NCBI GenBank assembly: GCA_951812925.1
Contig: OX638368.1
Span: 157,466,492 to 157,530,491, forward strand
Origin: Calliopum simillimum
Lineage: Eukaryota; Arthropoda; Insecta; Diptera; Lauxaniidae
Direction of reading: 5' to 3'
DNA: 64,000 bases
Shown here: positions 1 through 12,288 of the stretch, one piece after another
How positions within the stretch are numbered: the first letter of the stretch is position 1
How the letters are laid out: the number at the start of each line of letters is the position of its first letter
Notes under the pieces: generated by a model
Database searches by the model: none
What the model was told of the DNA's origin: nothing
What the model saw: the letters and a program-made list of their open reading frames with translations, nothing else
Program-made: the position numbers and the translations under genes

Positions 1-1904
1 ACATTTTTGAAGGGCTGAAATTTTAAAAATCAGCAGCAAATAGTTGGCAGACTTGGCTCATATACTTTGATTTACTCCAATTTTCACAATTATCATCTTC
101 TGCCAAACGATGTTATCGCATAATTTTTAAAAACAAATACTTATTCCTCAATGCTTTTATGAGCATTTTTAAAAACTTTTCCACATTTGTCGCCAAATAA
201 GTGTAGTAGAAACAATGCTTGCTCAGAACTTACCCAATCAAAGCGGAGAACTTGCAGAAATGTTTTCAAAAGCTGTTAAAAATCAACAAAATAACAAATA
301 AAAATTTCATTTTTTATTTTTCATTGAAATTTATTTAAATTTTTTAATTGCTTTATTTTTGTCGATTTGTGTTTTACTTTTTTACATTTTCAATTGAATT
401 ACTTCATTATTGAATTGTTTTCCTACCATAATTTTTAAAATTATTTTATTTTCAAACATTTCGAAATTGTTACAGAACATTGTTTAATTTTGCTGGTGCT
501 TTTTTTTTTTTAATATGCAAGAAAAAGCTTAAAAATTTTATACTGAATGCATAAGAAATGACGTTATATTGCAATTAAATTTTACGCTATATAATTTTTA
601 ATAAATATATATTTTTATAGACTTAAATTATATATATAATTGATTTAACTTTTTGTTTTTTCTTTATAAGTTGCACAATTTAAAGCTTAGTTTTTGAGAA
701 AATATTAGGTTGAAGTTTTTTTTTGTAAATTTTATGGTGCTTTAAGAATTTTCGTAATTTAATTTAAATATTCGTTTTAGCTTTATAAGTTTCATAATAA
801 GTATACTTAACATATAAATAATTGAGGTTCATGTCTTTGCTGTGTTACTAATTAGTAACCTACATTAAAAAGAAACTTTTATCTTAAGATCCTTTCATAA
901 GGCTTTTTCTAAATAGTAATATATACGTATTATTTGATGATAGTCTTAATACATACCTCTAGAAGAAATGAAGATTTTATATAGTCTAAATGTTCAGAAA
1001 TTTAATTTTGCACTACATTGCTTACACGTTAGAAAAAATGCTCCTTCGTTTGTACACCATAAGTACTGGAAGTAATATCTGTGGCAAAAGGTCAAAATTA
1101 AAACAGTTGATGTTGACCGAAATATCCTTATTTTATTTACAAAACATAAATTAATGAATAATTGATCAAAGCGAAGGCAAAATAAGACTATTAACCAAAT
1201 TTTATACTGTAATTTGATGTGTCTGTTTTTAGTTGATGCGTCTCTTTGCTGGTGTATTGATGATGTGCAGCAGTGAGGCGTTTGATGTAGTGGCTCTCTT
1301 TTTGTAATACTTTTGTTTTTTTAAACTTTGGTAGATGGCTCTTTAAAAGACAGTGATATACGTACCTGAGTTCGTTGAAAGGTTCGCTGCATCTGACATA
1401 ATTGACAAGAACAAATACCAAATAGCCTTTAAGACGTGCAATATTTTACAACAGCATCTTTTTAGTAAGACCAAAGAACCGATTGACCGATTGACAAACT
1501 GGACCAATTCCAATTAGCTTATAGCATCCCATGCAATCGTGACGGAACCAATATATGCCACGAAGTATATATTGGCACAACCAAATCAAAATTAAAGACG
1601 ATCTGGACACAAATCGGATATAAAAGCTGGACACAAAAGTGTCAACACTCCAGCAAAGAGATGCAGAAAATTGTGCACATTTGTATAGGTATTTAGTAAG
1701 TCAGAAGGGGGGAATCAGCAAGAGCAAAAATTAGATTTTTTGACTCCGTGTTATGCTTAACATGTAAAATTATATGTAAGCAAAGAGCATTGTTAAAAAT
1801 TCTGTGGAACTTGTGTTAAATAGTTTTTTGTGTTATATTTACTTTTTAGTACCCTGATGATGACTTGTAGTTCAACTCGAAATATTGGAATAATAAAGAT
1901 ATTA
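1..1904. other. AT-rich intergenic stretch, no gene seen
   Basis: The sequence is very AT-rich, with T-runs and A-runs, and its short ORFs lack recognisable domains. A tail-like stretch at about 1848-1905 (CTGATGATGACTTGTAG followed by a GAAATATTGGAATAATAAAG-type run) resembles retroelement 3' ends, but I cannot assign it. Confidence 0.5.
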
Positions 1905-2690
1905 AATTAAACTAGTAAGGACGTTGCCTTTGGCCTGGTCAAATATTAAATACCCTACACTGCAGTATTTTGAAAATTTTGCTTATATGGTAGGTGCCAT
2001 GCGTTCTTGTTTAAGTTCACCCAGTTTTTGTTCAGAGCTTGCATTTATAGTTCTTAGTATCTGCGTACAATTTAGTTGGGTTGCATCAAAAAACGTTTTG
2101 AGTATAGCGTTTTGAAACTTTGGTTTATATGTGAGGTGCCGCGCCTTCTCTTGTCCGAGTTCAGCTAGTATTTGCTCAGAGCTTGCATTTATAGTTCTTA
2201 GTGTTTGAGTGAAATATAGTTGGATTATCTCAAAAAAACTCTTTCAGTATGGCATTTAGGAACTTTTGCTTATATGGGAGGTGCCAAGCCCTCTTGTCCG
2301 AATTTGCTTGTTTTTGCCCAGAGCTTGCGCTAATGATTCCTAATATTTATGTTTTTTGTGGTTGCATTTTCGTGAAATATAAACTTAAAGTTGCATTTTG
2401 AATATATTTCTTGTATGGGCAGTGTCTGTTGACCAATTTCGCTCATTTCAATCCCTTGAACTAAATTTTACGGTAAATCCACTGTGCCGAATTTCATCGA
2501 ATTATCATGAGTGGTTTGCGGTAGTTTTCCACAGACGGACAGCCTGCCAGCCAGCCAGACAGACGGACATGGCTATATCGACTCAGAAGGTGACGCTGAT
2601 CAAGAATTTATATACTTTTCTATACCTGCCACGCCTCCTTCTTTGCGTTACAAACGGAAGGACAAACTGAATATACCCTGGGTAAAAAGG
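1905..2690 (+). repeat. DINE-1/INE-1-like dispersed repeat, copy 1
   Basis: This is one of three copies in the window of the same unit; the others are at 28408-31340 and 35998-37712, each interrupted. All share a head of ACTAGTAAGG followed by TTGGCCTGG-CCAAATATTAAATAC and CTACACTG. All share a tail with a CAGACGGACATGGCTATATC segment, GACGCTGATCAAGAA, a GCCACGCCTCCTTCT-GCGTTACAAACGGAA block and a terminal TATACCCTGGGT. The tail strongly resembles the Drosophila INE-1/DINE-1 non-autonomous Helitron as I remember it, so the family call is inference. The middle holds about three tandem sub-repeats of roughly 145 bp, each with 'TTTTGCTTATATGGGAGGTGCCA' or close variants. No coding capacity is evident. 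Confidence 0.7.
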
Positions 2691-3189
2691 ACCAAAAATT
2701 ATCCAAAATCTTTTTATTGAAATATATGACCTAGAGTCAGTTAAAAAGCTAAAACAAATCATTTTTAGTAGTTAACTCTTAAAAGGTTATTTTTACTGTA
2801 ACTTCGAAGAACATTTACAACAGTTCTGTGAATTGGCGCAGTTTTCATCTGAAATTAAGGTTTAATTTACTGTTTTCCCAATAGCTAAAAATTTGAGCAG
2901 TATCTGTACAGTACTTTTATGCTTCCTCCTAGGATTTACATACTATTTTCACAGTAATTTTACTATACTTCAAACTCAATTTGACCGTTACTGTGGGTTG
3001 GTGCAATTTGTATTGTTCCAATCGGTCGGATTGACTTTCTTTTCTGTGTACAAAAAATTATTTATTTAAACTCTCAATAACATATTTGTTTCATATTGCA
3101 ATGTAGTGCATTTCAGAAGTTGTATTATATTTTAATATTGAGCCGATTTGACATAAGGTGTAGTAACTGAGGTAACGTATATATAATTT
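2691..3189. other. Non-coding stretch, nothing recognised
   Basis: No ORF with a recognisable domain and no clear inverted repeat was seen. It contains several short ACTGTAA/TTACTGT-like words but no definable element. Confidence 0.4.
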
Positions 3190-3436
3190 CGGTGCAAAGA
3201 TTGCAAAACTAGGTATCGAGCATTTTTTGTGAAAATGAGTTATGTGGTCCAGGGTTTTGATCTCGGTGAGATCTACAAGCTAGCAAAACCAAACTTGCGC
3301 TATGACTTGTAGTTCCTTAGAAAAACAACTTGAAAACCCAGATATTGTGGTTTTTTCATATCAACTTAAAATTTAAATTTGCGCTCCTGAAAAATTATCA
3401 AAATATGCGATACCTAGTTTTGCCATTTTTGCACAG
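3190..3436. repeat. Small foldback MITE (247 bp)
   Basis: The ends are imperfect inverted copies of about 30 bp: CGGTGCAAAGATTGCAAAAC followed by TAGGTATCG on the left, and its reverse complement (CGATACCTAG then TTTTGCCATTTTTGCACAG) on the right. There is no coding potential. No target duplication is obvious. Confidence 0.65.
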
Positions 3437-3609
3437 ATTTATTAAGAGTATTTTTTTTTTGTTTTTCAATTAATGCGCGTATAAGATTTCAATTGGAATT
3501 CTAGACGAATCATATCAACTGACCAATCTTTTACTTTTGCATTAAAAATGTTTTCAAATAAATTGAAATTCACTGATTTTTTAACATTTTTCAAAATTTT
3601 TGAATTAAC

Positions 3610-3759
3610 AACTCGTCGCCCGAGTTCTCATTTGCCCCATACGCATATTTGTTAAAAAAACAAAAGCAAATAACTTGCGTTTGTTTCGACAAAAGATATG
3701 TTATTTTGCTTTTTTAACGAATATGCGTATGGGGCAAAAGAGAACTTAGACGACGAACT
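3610..3759. repeat. Short hairpin repeat with GCCCCATACGCATAT arms
   Basis: The arms (about 3610-3680 and 3697-3759) are inverted copies. They carry TTCTCATTTGCCCCATACGC on the left and GCGTATGGGGCAAAAGAGAA on the right, then AT-rich complementary runs almost to the centre. A loosely related TTTGTCCCATACACATAT stretch lies at about 7165-7195, so the arm sequence may be dispersed. Confidence 0.65.
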
Positions 3760-3797
3760 ATGTTTCAGTTATTGAAAACATATTTTTTCTGAATATA

Positions 3798-4040
3798 AGC
3801 CGTTCAAAATGACAATAGTAAATGACAAAAGTAATGTCATAATATTAATTGGTCGACATTTTGTTAGGGATGAATGAAATTGATTTCTGTTTGCACAAAA
3901 AATTTACTTAATAAAATGGCATTGTTAAAATTAAGTTGAAAAAATTATATCGACCAAATAACCGATCATTATTGCACATAATTTATATGACATTACTTTT
4001 GCTTCGTTTTGGAGTTGCACCATTGTCATTTTGAACGGCT
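3798..4040. repeat. MITE pair, copy A
   Basis: The core at 3831-3996 is bounded by GTAATGTCATA and its reverse complement. It matches the core of copy B (6064-6231) in the same order, including TAATGTCATAATATTAATT on the left and AATAACCGATNATTATNG then TATGACATTAC on the right. Outside the core lies a further inverted pair, AGCCGTTCAAAATGACAAT, which is not the outer arm of copy B. Confidence 0.65.
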
Positions 4041-4043
4041 CAT

Positions 4044-5039
4044 ATCTCAAAACATATATCAGGGGTTTCCAACGAAACAAGCGAATTATTTTGGGATAGA
4101 AATGTCTATTGTATCAATTTTTAAAAATAGTAAACAAAAATCTTAGCCAAATTAAGGAGTGATATTTTAAATAGTTCATGAAATTATTCTGTGAATTAAC
4201 TTTTAAGATGTTTTTCCTTTTTAAAGTCGAAAAACTTAAAATGTTACTATAAAAATTTAAGAAGAACATATTGAATGATTAGAACCTTTTCTAAAGAAGA
4301 AATTTTGATTTTTAGAAAATTATTTTAGGAACAGTTGAATATACGTAATTGTACAAGAATACATGGTAATTTTTTGATAAATTCTGACATATTTTTCTTT
4401 ATATTATTTATTGATTGACCCTTAATAATAAATTTTTGGACAACCACGCAAGTGTGATAAACATTTTAGAAACTTCTTGCGGAAAGAGCCTAATGTAAAA
4501 ACTTTTTTAATATATACATAATAAAGCATAGCATAGAGAAGTCAGTTAATATGATAAGTTTTAATATATAAGTTCTAGTAATTAAACTATTATCGTACTT
4601 AAGTATAACTTTTCTTTGTTTTAAATTTTTTTATTTGTAATTATTGTTTATTTTCACTAAAAAGTCGCAATACTATTAAAGTTTTTTTCTACAAAATCAT
4701 TCCTTGTCAACTCAAACTATAATGATTTTCTTAAGTTTTGTCATGTTTCATTTTCTTACAGAATCATAAAAATTTATATATTTTTAAAAAGGCCGGTAGA
4801 AGTCGAAAACTATCAAATACGTGTATGCCTCAAAACAGCTATTTTTGCACTTTTAAACAAGGATATCTGGAGAACTAGAGCAAGGGTGTCAGCGTTTCCA
4901 AATCACTGAGCCAAGCGCATGCAGCGCAGTCAGCGCAAAATTTTCGCTTTTACAACAACTTCAAATTCGAATTTACAACAACAATAATATTTCAATAGTT
5001 TTAAAAATTTCTAAGGACTAGGACACACACAAAAAGTAG
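4044..5039. other. AT-rich spacer
   Basis: No supported gene was seen. The stretch 4790-4960 is slightly more GC-rich (GCGCATGCAGCGCAGTCAGC) but shows no ORF or repeat structure that I can define. Confidence 0.4.
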
Positions 5040-5250
5040 TGGTATTCACGCGTTGATGCGCAATGCTCTTGCGTCGTTGCGGAAGTGCGGTTTACGAAAG
5101 TTTAACATTTGTAAAACAACAAACACATTGCTAAAAATTTCGCACTACTTCTGCAATTTCTCAAGATGGAAATATTCACATTGAACTTTCAGGCGTTAGT
5201 GCGTAAAAGACTTGCATTTTTGCAAGTGCGCATCAACGCATTAATAACCA
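5040..5250. repeat. MITE with CGCGTTGATGCGCA ends (211 bp)
   Basis: The left end TGGTATTCACGCGTTGATGC and the right end GCATCAACGCATTAATAACCA-type sequence are imperfect inverted repeats. The interior is richer in GCG/CGC words than the flanks. I could not define a target duplication. Confidence 0.6.
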
Positions 5251-5298
5251 TATTGTTTGTTGTTTTTGTTTGTGATGCGACGTAGTCGTTGTTGTTTT

Positions 5299-5528
5299 AC
5301 ACACAAAAAATAGAACATCAAAATAATGAAAAAATTCATTGAGTTTGAGCCGAGAACAGCATTCATTGAAATAAATTCATAAATTTTTATTTCATTTTTC
5401 AAAAAATAAAAAAATTTATGAATTTCGTTCTCATATTTTATGAAATGATTCATATAGTCAATTAATGCTGTTCTCGACTCAAACTTAATGAATTTTTCAT
5501 TAATATTATGTTGTTTTTTTTTGTGTGT
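5299..5528. repeat. MITE with about 70-bp terminal inverted repeats
   Basis: The left arm (ACACACAAAAAATAGAACAT through a TTTGAGCCGAGAACAGCATT segment) is matched in reverse complement by the right arm, including GAGTCGAGAACAGCATTAATT read on the minus strand. The palindrome is about 230 bp with a short AT-rich centre. A 209-codon open frame on the minus strand runs through this element and is treated as accidental. Confidence 0.75.
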
Positions 5529-6029
5529 ATGTTGGTTCGAGTTCGATTTTGTGTGTACGCAATAAAAGCAACAAAAATGCGAAATTTCGACGAGCGTGAA
5601 AAAAAAGACAACAAAAATTATTTCTGTGATTGTTGTAAAGAAATATTGATGTTGTTGGTCCAGCCAAAATTGGCTCACTTGTGTTCTACGTTGACACCCT
5701 TGAACTGGAGTCAATTCAGCAAATTTGGTTTTATTTTCGTCGTGATGACATGAAATTGACTGCGAAACCTTATGCCGCAGAATCAGTGTTGTCCTGTGTT
5801 TTAGATCAAATACAATAATCTCCACATTATTTTTTGAAAGAAGATATTTGAGCAATTTAAATTTCTTCAAGCTTACAGTGTCTTTAGTTCAGAAGAGTGC
5901 CATGTTTTTAAGATTAAAATTTGAACGGTATTCGTTGACTTGACCTCCAACGTAAGGTTACATAACTGTATAACGGTTTATCTTTTCTTTTAGTAAAACT
6001 TCGGTTCCTACATAGACGATATAAATTGA

Positions 6030-6274
6030 GGAGAAATTTTTCAAAAGGGCTTATAACCAAAACGTAATGTCATAATATTAATTACCTGATACTTTGTTAA
6101 AAATTAATAATAAAATTGGGTTTTGTTCTCACGAAAAGTTTACTCAATGACGTGAAATTGATCACAATTAGTTTAAAAAGTCATATTTATCCAATAACCG
6201 ATGATTATGGAAATAGTGTGTATGACATTACATTTGCCTTGTTTTGGTTATAAGCCCTTTTGAAAAATCACTCC
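6030..6274. repeat. MITE pair, copy B
   Basis: The core at 6064-6231 is homologous to copy A at 3831-3996. It is flanked by its own longer inverted pair, GGAGAAATTTTTCAAAAGGG followed by CTTATAACCAAAAC on the left and its complement on the right. The outer pairs of A and B differ while the cores match. Confidence 0.65.
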
Positions 6275-7773
6275 ACAAATGTGAAGAATTCGAAATTAAA
6301 CGAAAGTAGTTTAGCTGAAGAACAGTAGCTTTTTTCGAGCAGTACCTCTAGTCTAAACCCAAATTTTAAATCTGCAAAGTAAATTCTAGTAATATTAATA
6401 TTCATTGTTTTCACAAGAAGACTAAGAGGTTGAGTTGAAAGTTTATAAAAGCAAAAGAATCCTTCCACAAAGATAACGGCTGGAGATGTTGAAATTTGTA
6501 AAAACTCTTTCGAATATTTCGGGTTATAAGTATTTGACAAAGAATGACTCTACTACATTTATATGAATGTTTCTTTTTTTATCTTATGTTTTATTGTATT
6601 TATGTTAATTATTTTTTAATTTCATAAAATCTATTTATTATAATAAAATTTTTAAAATTCCTATAACGAGTTTTAATTTAGTAAGTAATATGCTCTAATT
6701 AAGTTGTTTTGAATATAACTCTAATTTATTGCAACTATAATTGTCAAAAAGTTTTGTTTACTAAAGTCAATAATAAAAAATAAAGTGGGATCAATGTAAT
6801 TCGGGAACGCGAAATTATCCACTTTAGTTTAAACAAATAATAGATGGCAGCACACGCCAGTCTTCATATTTTTTGATCTAATTTCAATAAAAATATTAAA
6901 AATCCGTAAAACATTTCGATTTTTATTCGATATTTTAGTGAATTCTTTGTTTTGAGTTTTCACTAGCACACGTGCAAAAACAACACTTTGGTTCTTTTGA
7001 CCAAATTTTTGTGTTCGACGCACTTTTTTAAGCTAATAGCTTTATAAAGAACCTAATGCTCTTCGGTTTTTTAATATTTTTATTGATATCGACGCAACTT
7101 TTTTTTTTAAATCGCTGGCATTGTGGCCTGTGATGATAAAATAAATATATAAAATATATTTTACATTTGTCCCATACACATATGACATTTGCCCCACTTT
7201 ACTTATTTTTCTTTTTTTAAATGTAAATATGTATTTATTGTTACTTTTAATTGCTATATGTTAAATATATTATATGCATTTTTTTTTTTTTTTCATTTTA
7301 GTTTTGCTCAGTTGTTTGCACTACGCTTATTTAATTTTTATTTATGTACGTCGTTATTTTCTTTAGTTCTTTTTTTTTGTTTCTTTAATTTTTTTTATTG
7401 TTTTTTTTTTTAATAGTAGCTTAAAATTTAATACCACAGTCGAAGAGAATATTCATTTTGTTAAATTTGTTAGATTTTGCTCACAATTTGCTTTTAAGTT
7501 CTTTTTTTGTTTTAATAAATAAAATTTATTTTGTTTATTCGAGTAACGACGTAAGAGTGTTCAGAGCTGACTTTAAAAAGACATTCAGTTTAAAGCTATT
7601 TAAAAAAAAAAAAAAAAAATCAAATAAACCAAGTCATATAATCTTTTTTTGGCTAATTTGATAAATAATACAGTTATTTGGGAGAATAAAAACGGATTAC
7701 CTGGAAAGTTTCACGAGATTTTTGAAAATTAGTTATGTCATGGATTTCGATGTGTTGTTTCCGTATTACAACT
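6275..7773. other. Extremely AT-rich spacer with homopolymer runs
   Basis: Long T-runs lie around 7280-7415 and an A-run of about 17 at 7602-7619. Open frames here are compositional and show no domain. No promoter or RNA gene was recognised. Confidence 0.5.
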
Positions 7774-8412
7774 TTGCCACCTCGTATCTTTGCAGCTTGC
7801 GCCGCCATATTGAAAAAATGGCGCCTAAAATTATTTTTTTTGTAACTATCTCGCTGACTGTTACTTCAAGAGAAAACTCCTGGTTGAAAATTTTGCATGA
7901 GTGTTCATAAAAATATGTTGAATTTCAAAACGTGATATCTCATAAATGGTTAGTCGGACGATAAAAGACTTTGTAAGGACACAAAATTGTTGTTACGGTA
8001 CATAATTTCGGAGATATTTTGAAAAAAACTGTTTTTTCTTCTAAATTTAACGATATCTCCTATAATGCGATAAAAACAATATGTTATTTGTAGATTAAGC
8101 AATATAAACAGGTGTTTTTTTCAGTTGCGACTCCACTGTTCGTGAGTTATCACAATTTAAAAATTAACGCATGACTCATACGCTAAATGCACAATTGACT
8201 GATTTTTACCACATTTTAATTCGGATATCTCCTAAAATACAAGTTGTACAAAAACAATTAAGAAAATATTTTTCTAGAAAATTTTATAAGCTACAAAATT
8301 GTTGACCAAAATTTTTCTCTATAAAAAATCGTTGGCGAGATATGTGGAAAAAACTGATTTTAGGCGCCATTTTTCCAATATGACGGCACACAGTGTGACG
8401 AGTGCGGCCAAA
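7774..8412. repeat. Degenerate foldback element (about 640 bp)
   Basis: The left arm contains CGCCATATTGAAAAAATGGC then GCCTAAAAT; the right arm contains ATTTTAGGCGCCATTTTTCC then AATATGACGGCAC. The outer arm parts (TTGCCACCTCGTATC / GACGAGTGCGGCCAA) also pair imperfectly. Inner sequence carries GATATCTC, CGCTGAC and CTACAAAATTGTTG words. These recur in the 14.8-kb and 28.4-kb foldbacks. Confidence 0.65.
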
Positions 8413-8506
8413 AGGTTCTTAGTTAAAGTCTAAAATGTAAACTAAACAAGGATGGCATGTTGTTAAGTATACTTGAACTAATAGAAATTTAAAAAAAAAA
8501 ATTAAT

Positions 8507-8851
8507 AGCCGTGTTCACAATCCGGAGCATTTAGACTTGCAAAGTAGCAAAATAGCAATAATTTCCACCTGATTGTGAGCAATTTTAAAAGTATAAACAT
8601 TGCAAGCTACGAAAAATTTATTTCTCTGAGAAAATCGTATGAGCAAAGAGAACGAGAGCATAAACAAAAAATTTTTATTTGGAAAATGCTATGATATTGT
8701 TATGCTATAGGTTTTTAGTATAGAAAATGCATAAAAGCATGATAAATTCATTCCTATGTATATGTTTTGTTGTTGTATAGCAAAATTTTTCAACACCTAT
8801 TTACAAATGCTATGATGCAAGACCTTTTGCACCGGATCGTGAACATGGCTA
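8507..8851. repeat. TIR MITE, AGCCGTGTTCACAATCCGG ends
   Basis: The left terminus AGCCGTGTTCACAATCCGGA pairs with the right terminus TGCACCGGATCGTGAACATG then GCT. The element is 345 bp, AT-rich and non-coding. A TA lies at the boundary on each side, but a longer duplication is not clear. Confidence 0.65.
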
Positions 8852-10129
8852 ATACATTTTAAAAGCATAGTATACGAGCCCTGTAAACTTACAGTTTTGT
8901 AAAGATAGAATAAATGCCACAATGACGAGATAGAGGGATTCTGTGGTCAGTTTTGGAATCAGCACAACAAAATCTATTGGATTCTTTTTTTTAAACTAGG
9001 AAAAATTCACATCACTTAAAGTGGTGCAAAACTGTCAACATGTTTTCGAAATGGTTTTTTGTTCATTATTTTTTTATGGTTTGAAGTTCGGTAAAATTGC
9101 TCACATGTTTGAATAGAGGAAAGGTTAGGCTTTTGTTTGGTTCATATTTCTTGTTGGTCATGCAATCAGAACGGACGCTATAGCAGTACTAAGTCAAAAA
9201 TAGCAAACATGTTGACAATTTTGCTTCTTACTGTATAAAAGAAGTCCTCTGCTCAACAAGGGGCTCAACTCCCCTTTTTGGGGGTTCAAAGATCAAAAAA
9301 GTTAATTTTTGACAAATAACTAAAAAACTAACAGTCAGAAAAAAAACTTTTCTAACAAAAATGAAAGCTGATGCAATTCTGCACATTTTGGACCATGTTT
9401 CTAAAATAAAAATTGACCGAGATAAGTAATTTTTAAGAGTCCTTTTTTTTGTACCTAAATTGTAAATACAGGGTTAGGCGCATGAAATGTTACCTAATCA
9501 AATGATCATAACTTTTTGTATGAAATTATTTTTTATTGATTCAAATGACAAAAATGTGTGGAAATAATCAAAAAACTAGAATCCGGCTACTTTAGCTCGA
9601 TATGGCCACTTTTTGCCTTGACTATGGCCTTCAAATGGTATATCATATTAATTTTGAACGTCAATAAATTTTTTAAGTTTAATTTAATTATGTTGTAACT
9701 GCTATAACTTTTTTGCTTCTTATCCGATCGTAAAAGGTCAAAAAGCATTTAAAGGGTTAATTAATTAATCTCTTTAATTGTATAATAAACCTTTAAAAAA
9801 ATCACCCGATACTAACACTTTTATACGTGGAGTAGGCATAAAAAGGGGCAGCCCACGCCCATTTTCTATAATTTTTATAATCTTAACAAAAGGCATTACA
9901 TCAAAATCGTATAAGATTTACTAGTTTTGGCCGCTCTTTATATGGATTCGCGACACTGTGCGGCACGAGCGGCAAAGATACGATTTGGCAAAATTGGAAT
10001 TCCGAGAGAGCACACCGAAATCTATAAAAACATTATAGGTAAAGCTATCAAATGACCGTATCTAAATAAATTTATTATTTTCCAGCTAAAATACGTCACA
10101 AAATATTTTTTATCTGTTAACGAATAATA
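8852..10129. other. Non-coding repeat-like stretch
   Basis: No gene was seen. The part at about 9300-10000 carries ATAACTxxTTTTGxxTxxxATCCGATCG-like phrases, and 9950-9990 has GCGGCACGAGCGGCAAAGATACG, which echoes the end of the 7.8-kb foldback. It is probably decayed transposon DNA, with no boundaries defined. Confidence 0.35.
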
Positions 10130-10130
10130 T

Positions 10131-12288
10131 TAGTGCAGGCAAATTAGGTAAAAACAGGTATTCATTTCTAATTTTGTTGAACAAGCACCGATTTTGATCC
10201 GATAGGGCTCATTTTGTTCGTAATAAAATTTAAAACAAAACCAACATATTAGTTTTTTCCGGCCTTTCCCCAAAATTTCTTTAGTCCCCCATGAACCCTC
10301 AAAATCGGATAAATTCAATAAAACTGTTCTAAAATGCTTAAAATGGAAAGTTATGCTATTCACGGGGTTCTCTAGATTGCTGAATCCAAATATGATGTTG
10401 GAAAATGAAAAAACTCAAATTGGCGCCCGGAAAACTGCGTACATACCCATTTTAAGCACCAAAAATGGGAAAAAATCGTCACAGGGGGTTTTAGCCTAGA
10501 AGTCTTGTTACATTGAATGAATTTATACGTTCGGTGTGGGATATTGTATATTATACTATAAAAAGTAAAGTTTACCAAAAATTTTTTTGTGTTTTTGATT
10601 TGTTTATTATTTAAGCAATAACTATAAAAAGTTAATACAACACAAAAATTAAAAATATTTGTAACATTTTGCAAACCATTTTTTCTAAACTAATTTGAGG
10701 TCGCTGAACACGAAAAACGCATTTATTTTTTTTCCTTGGGGTCGTTCCCGAGTTATTTGATAATTTATATTTTCGAGATTATAGCTTCATATACATCAAT
10801 ATATTTCTGTGACGCCAAGTCCGATCAATTTTATTTTTCCACGTTTATCAAGTGTGATTAATGGCGCTTCTAACAAGTATACCAATGATCATGCTTCGAT
10901 TAAAATTGATTGAGTTATAGTTTGAAATTTCACAAATTTTTGAAATTTTTCACATCAACTTCAAATGAAACATTTGGTTTTTGGCATATAATTTTTTTTA
11001 ATACTTGTTTTTTATAAATTTTATTAAATGGCGCATATAATTGCAAACATTTTAAGCCTACGTTGAGCGAAATCGAATGAAATTTCCAAAAGATATTAGG
11101 GTTTTAGTGCAATAGGGAAATTTCGATTTCTTTCAAAAATTAATATTTTTGATAAAATCCGCGATGTTCTTCTACAGAGAATGATTCGAAGTTACTTGAA
11201 ACATCTTTAAAGTGTTCAATAAGTGTAGGGTGTCCTATCTGGATGCTGAAAAATTGGATCTTTTGACTCAGGCCGAACATTTCGAAAGTTCTCACATCTT
11301 CCTTATTGCACTAAAACCTTAATATCTTTTGGAAATTTCATTCGATTTTGCTCAACATAGGCTTAAAATGTTTGCAATTATATGCGCCATTTAATAAAAT
11401 TACTAAAAGACAAGTATTTAAATAAATTATATGCCAAAAACCAAATGTTTCATTTGAAGTTGATGTGAAAAATTTCAAAAATTTGTGAAATTTCAAACTT
11501 TTTTCTGCTATAACTCAGTCAATTTTGTTCGAAGCATAATTATTGGCATACTTGTAAGAAGCGCCATTAATCACTCTTTGTCAACATGGAAAAATAAAAT
11601 TGATCGAACTTGGCGTCATAGAAATATATTGATTTATATGAAGCTATAACTTCGAAAATATAAATAAACGAATAACTCGGGAACGGCCGCAAGGAAAAAT
11701 AAATAATTGGGTTTTTCGTGTTCAGCAACCTCAAATTAGTTTAGAAAAAATGGTTTGCAAAATGTTACAAATATTTTTAGTTTTGAGTTGTATTTACTTT
11801 TTATAGTCATTGCTTAAATAATAAACAAATCAAAAACACAAAAAAGTTTTTGGTTAACTTTACTTTTTATAGTATAATATACAATATCCCACACCGACCG
11901 TATAAATTCATTCAATGTAACAAGACTTCTAGGCTAAAACCCCCTGTGACGATTTTTTCCCATTTTTGGTGCTTAAAATGGGTATGTACGCAGTTTTCCG
12001 GGCGCCAATTTGAGTTTTTTCATTTTCCAACATCATATTTGGATTCAGCAATCTAGAGAACCCCGTGAATAGCATAATTTTCCATTTTTAAGCATTTTAG
12101 AACAGTTTTATTGAATTTATCCGATTTTGAGGGTTCACGGGGGACTAAAGAAATATTGGGGAAAGGCCGGAAAAAACTAATATGTTGGTTTTGTTTTAAA
12201 TTTTATTACGAACAAAATGAGCCCTGTCGGATCAAAATCGGTGCATGTTCAACAAAATTAGAAATGAATACCTAATTTGCCTGCACTA
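10131..12288. repeat. 2.16-kb near-perfect palindrome (foldback element)
   Basis: The arms at about 10131-11110 and 11285-12288 are nearly identical inverted copies around a short spacer (about 11110-11285). Termini are TA|GTGCAGGCAAATTAGGTA on the left and ACCTAATTTGCCTGCAC|TA on the right, so a TA target site is plausible. The left arm has a roughly 10-bp insertion near its end relative to the right arm (GGTAAAAACAGGTATTC versus GGTATTC). Near-identical open frames in both arms (10372-10674 minus, 11850-12056 plus) reflect arm similarity, not a gene. Related termini occur at 14766-15585 and about 41330-41682. Confidence 0.85.

Noticed and set aside
1848..1905. Retroelement 3' tail (CTGATGATGACTTGTAG...)
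   Set aside because: Resembles tails seen in Penelope- or LINE-like elements, but nothing upstream supports a coding relic.
5241..5870. 209-codon open frame on the minus strand
   Set aside because: It runs across two palindromic repeats (the MITE arms at 5299-5528 encode both ends of the frame's middle) and its product is low-complexity with no domain.
10372..12056. Nearly identical open frames in both arms of the 10.1-kb palindrome
   Set aside because: Conservation follows from the high identity of the arms. The product is AT-driven and shows no motif, and no splice or start context supports it.
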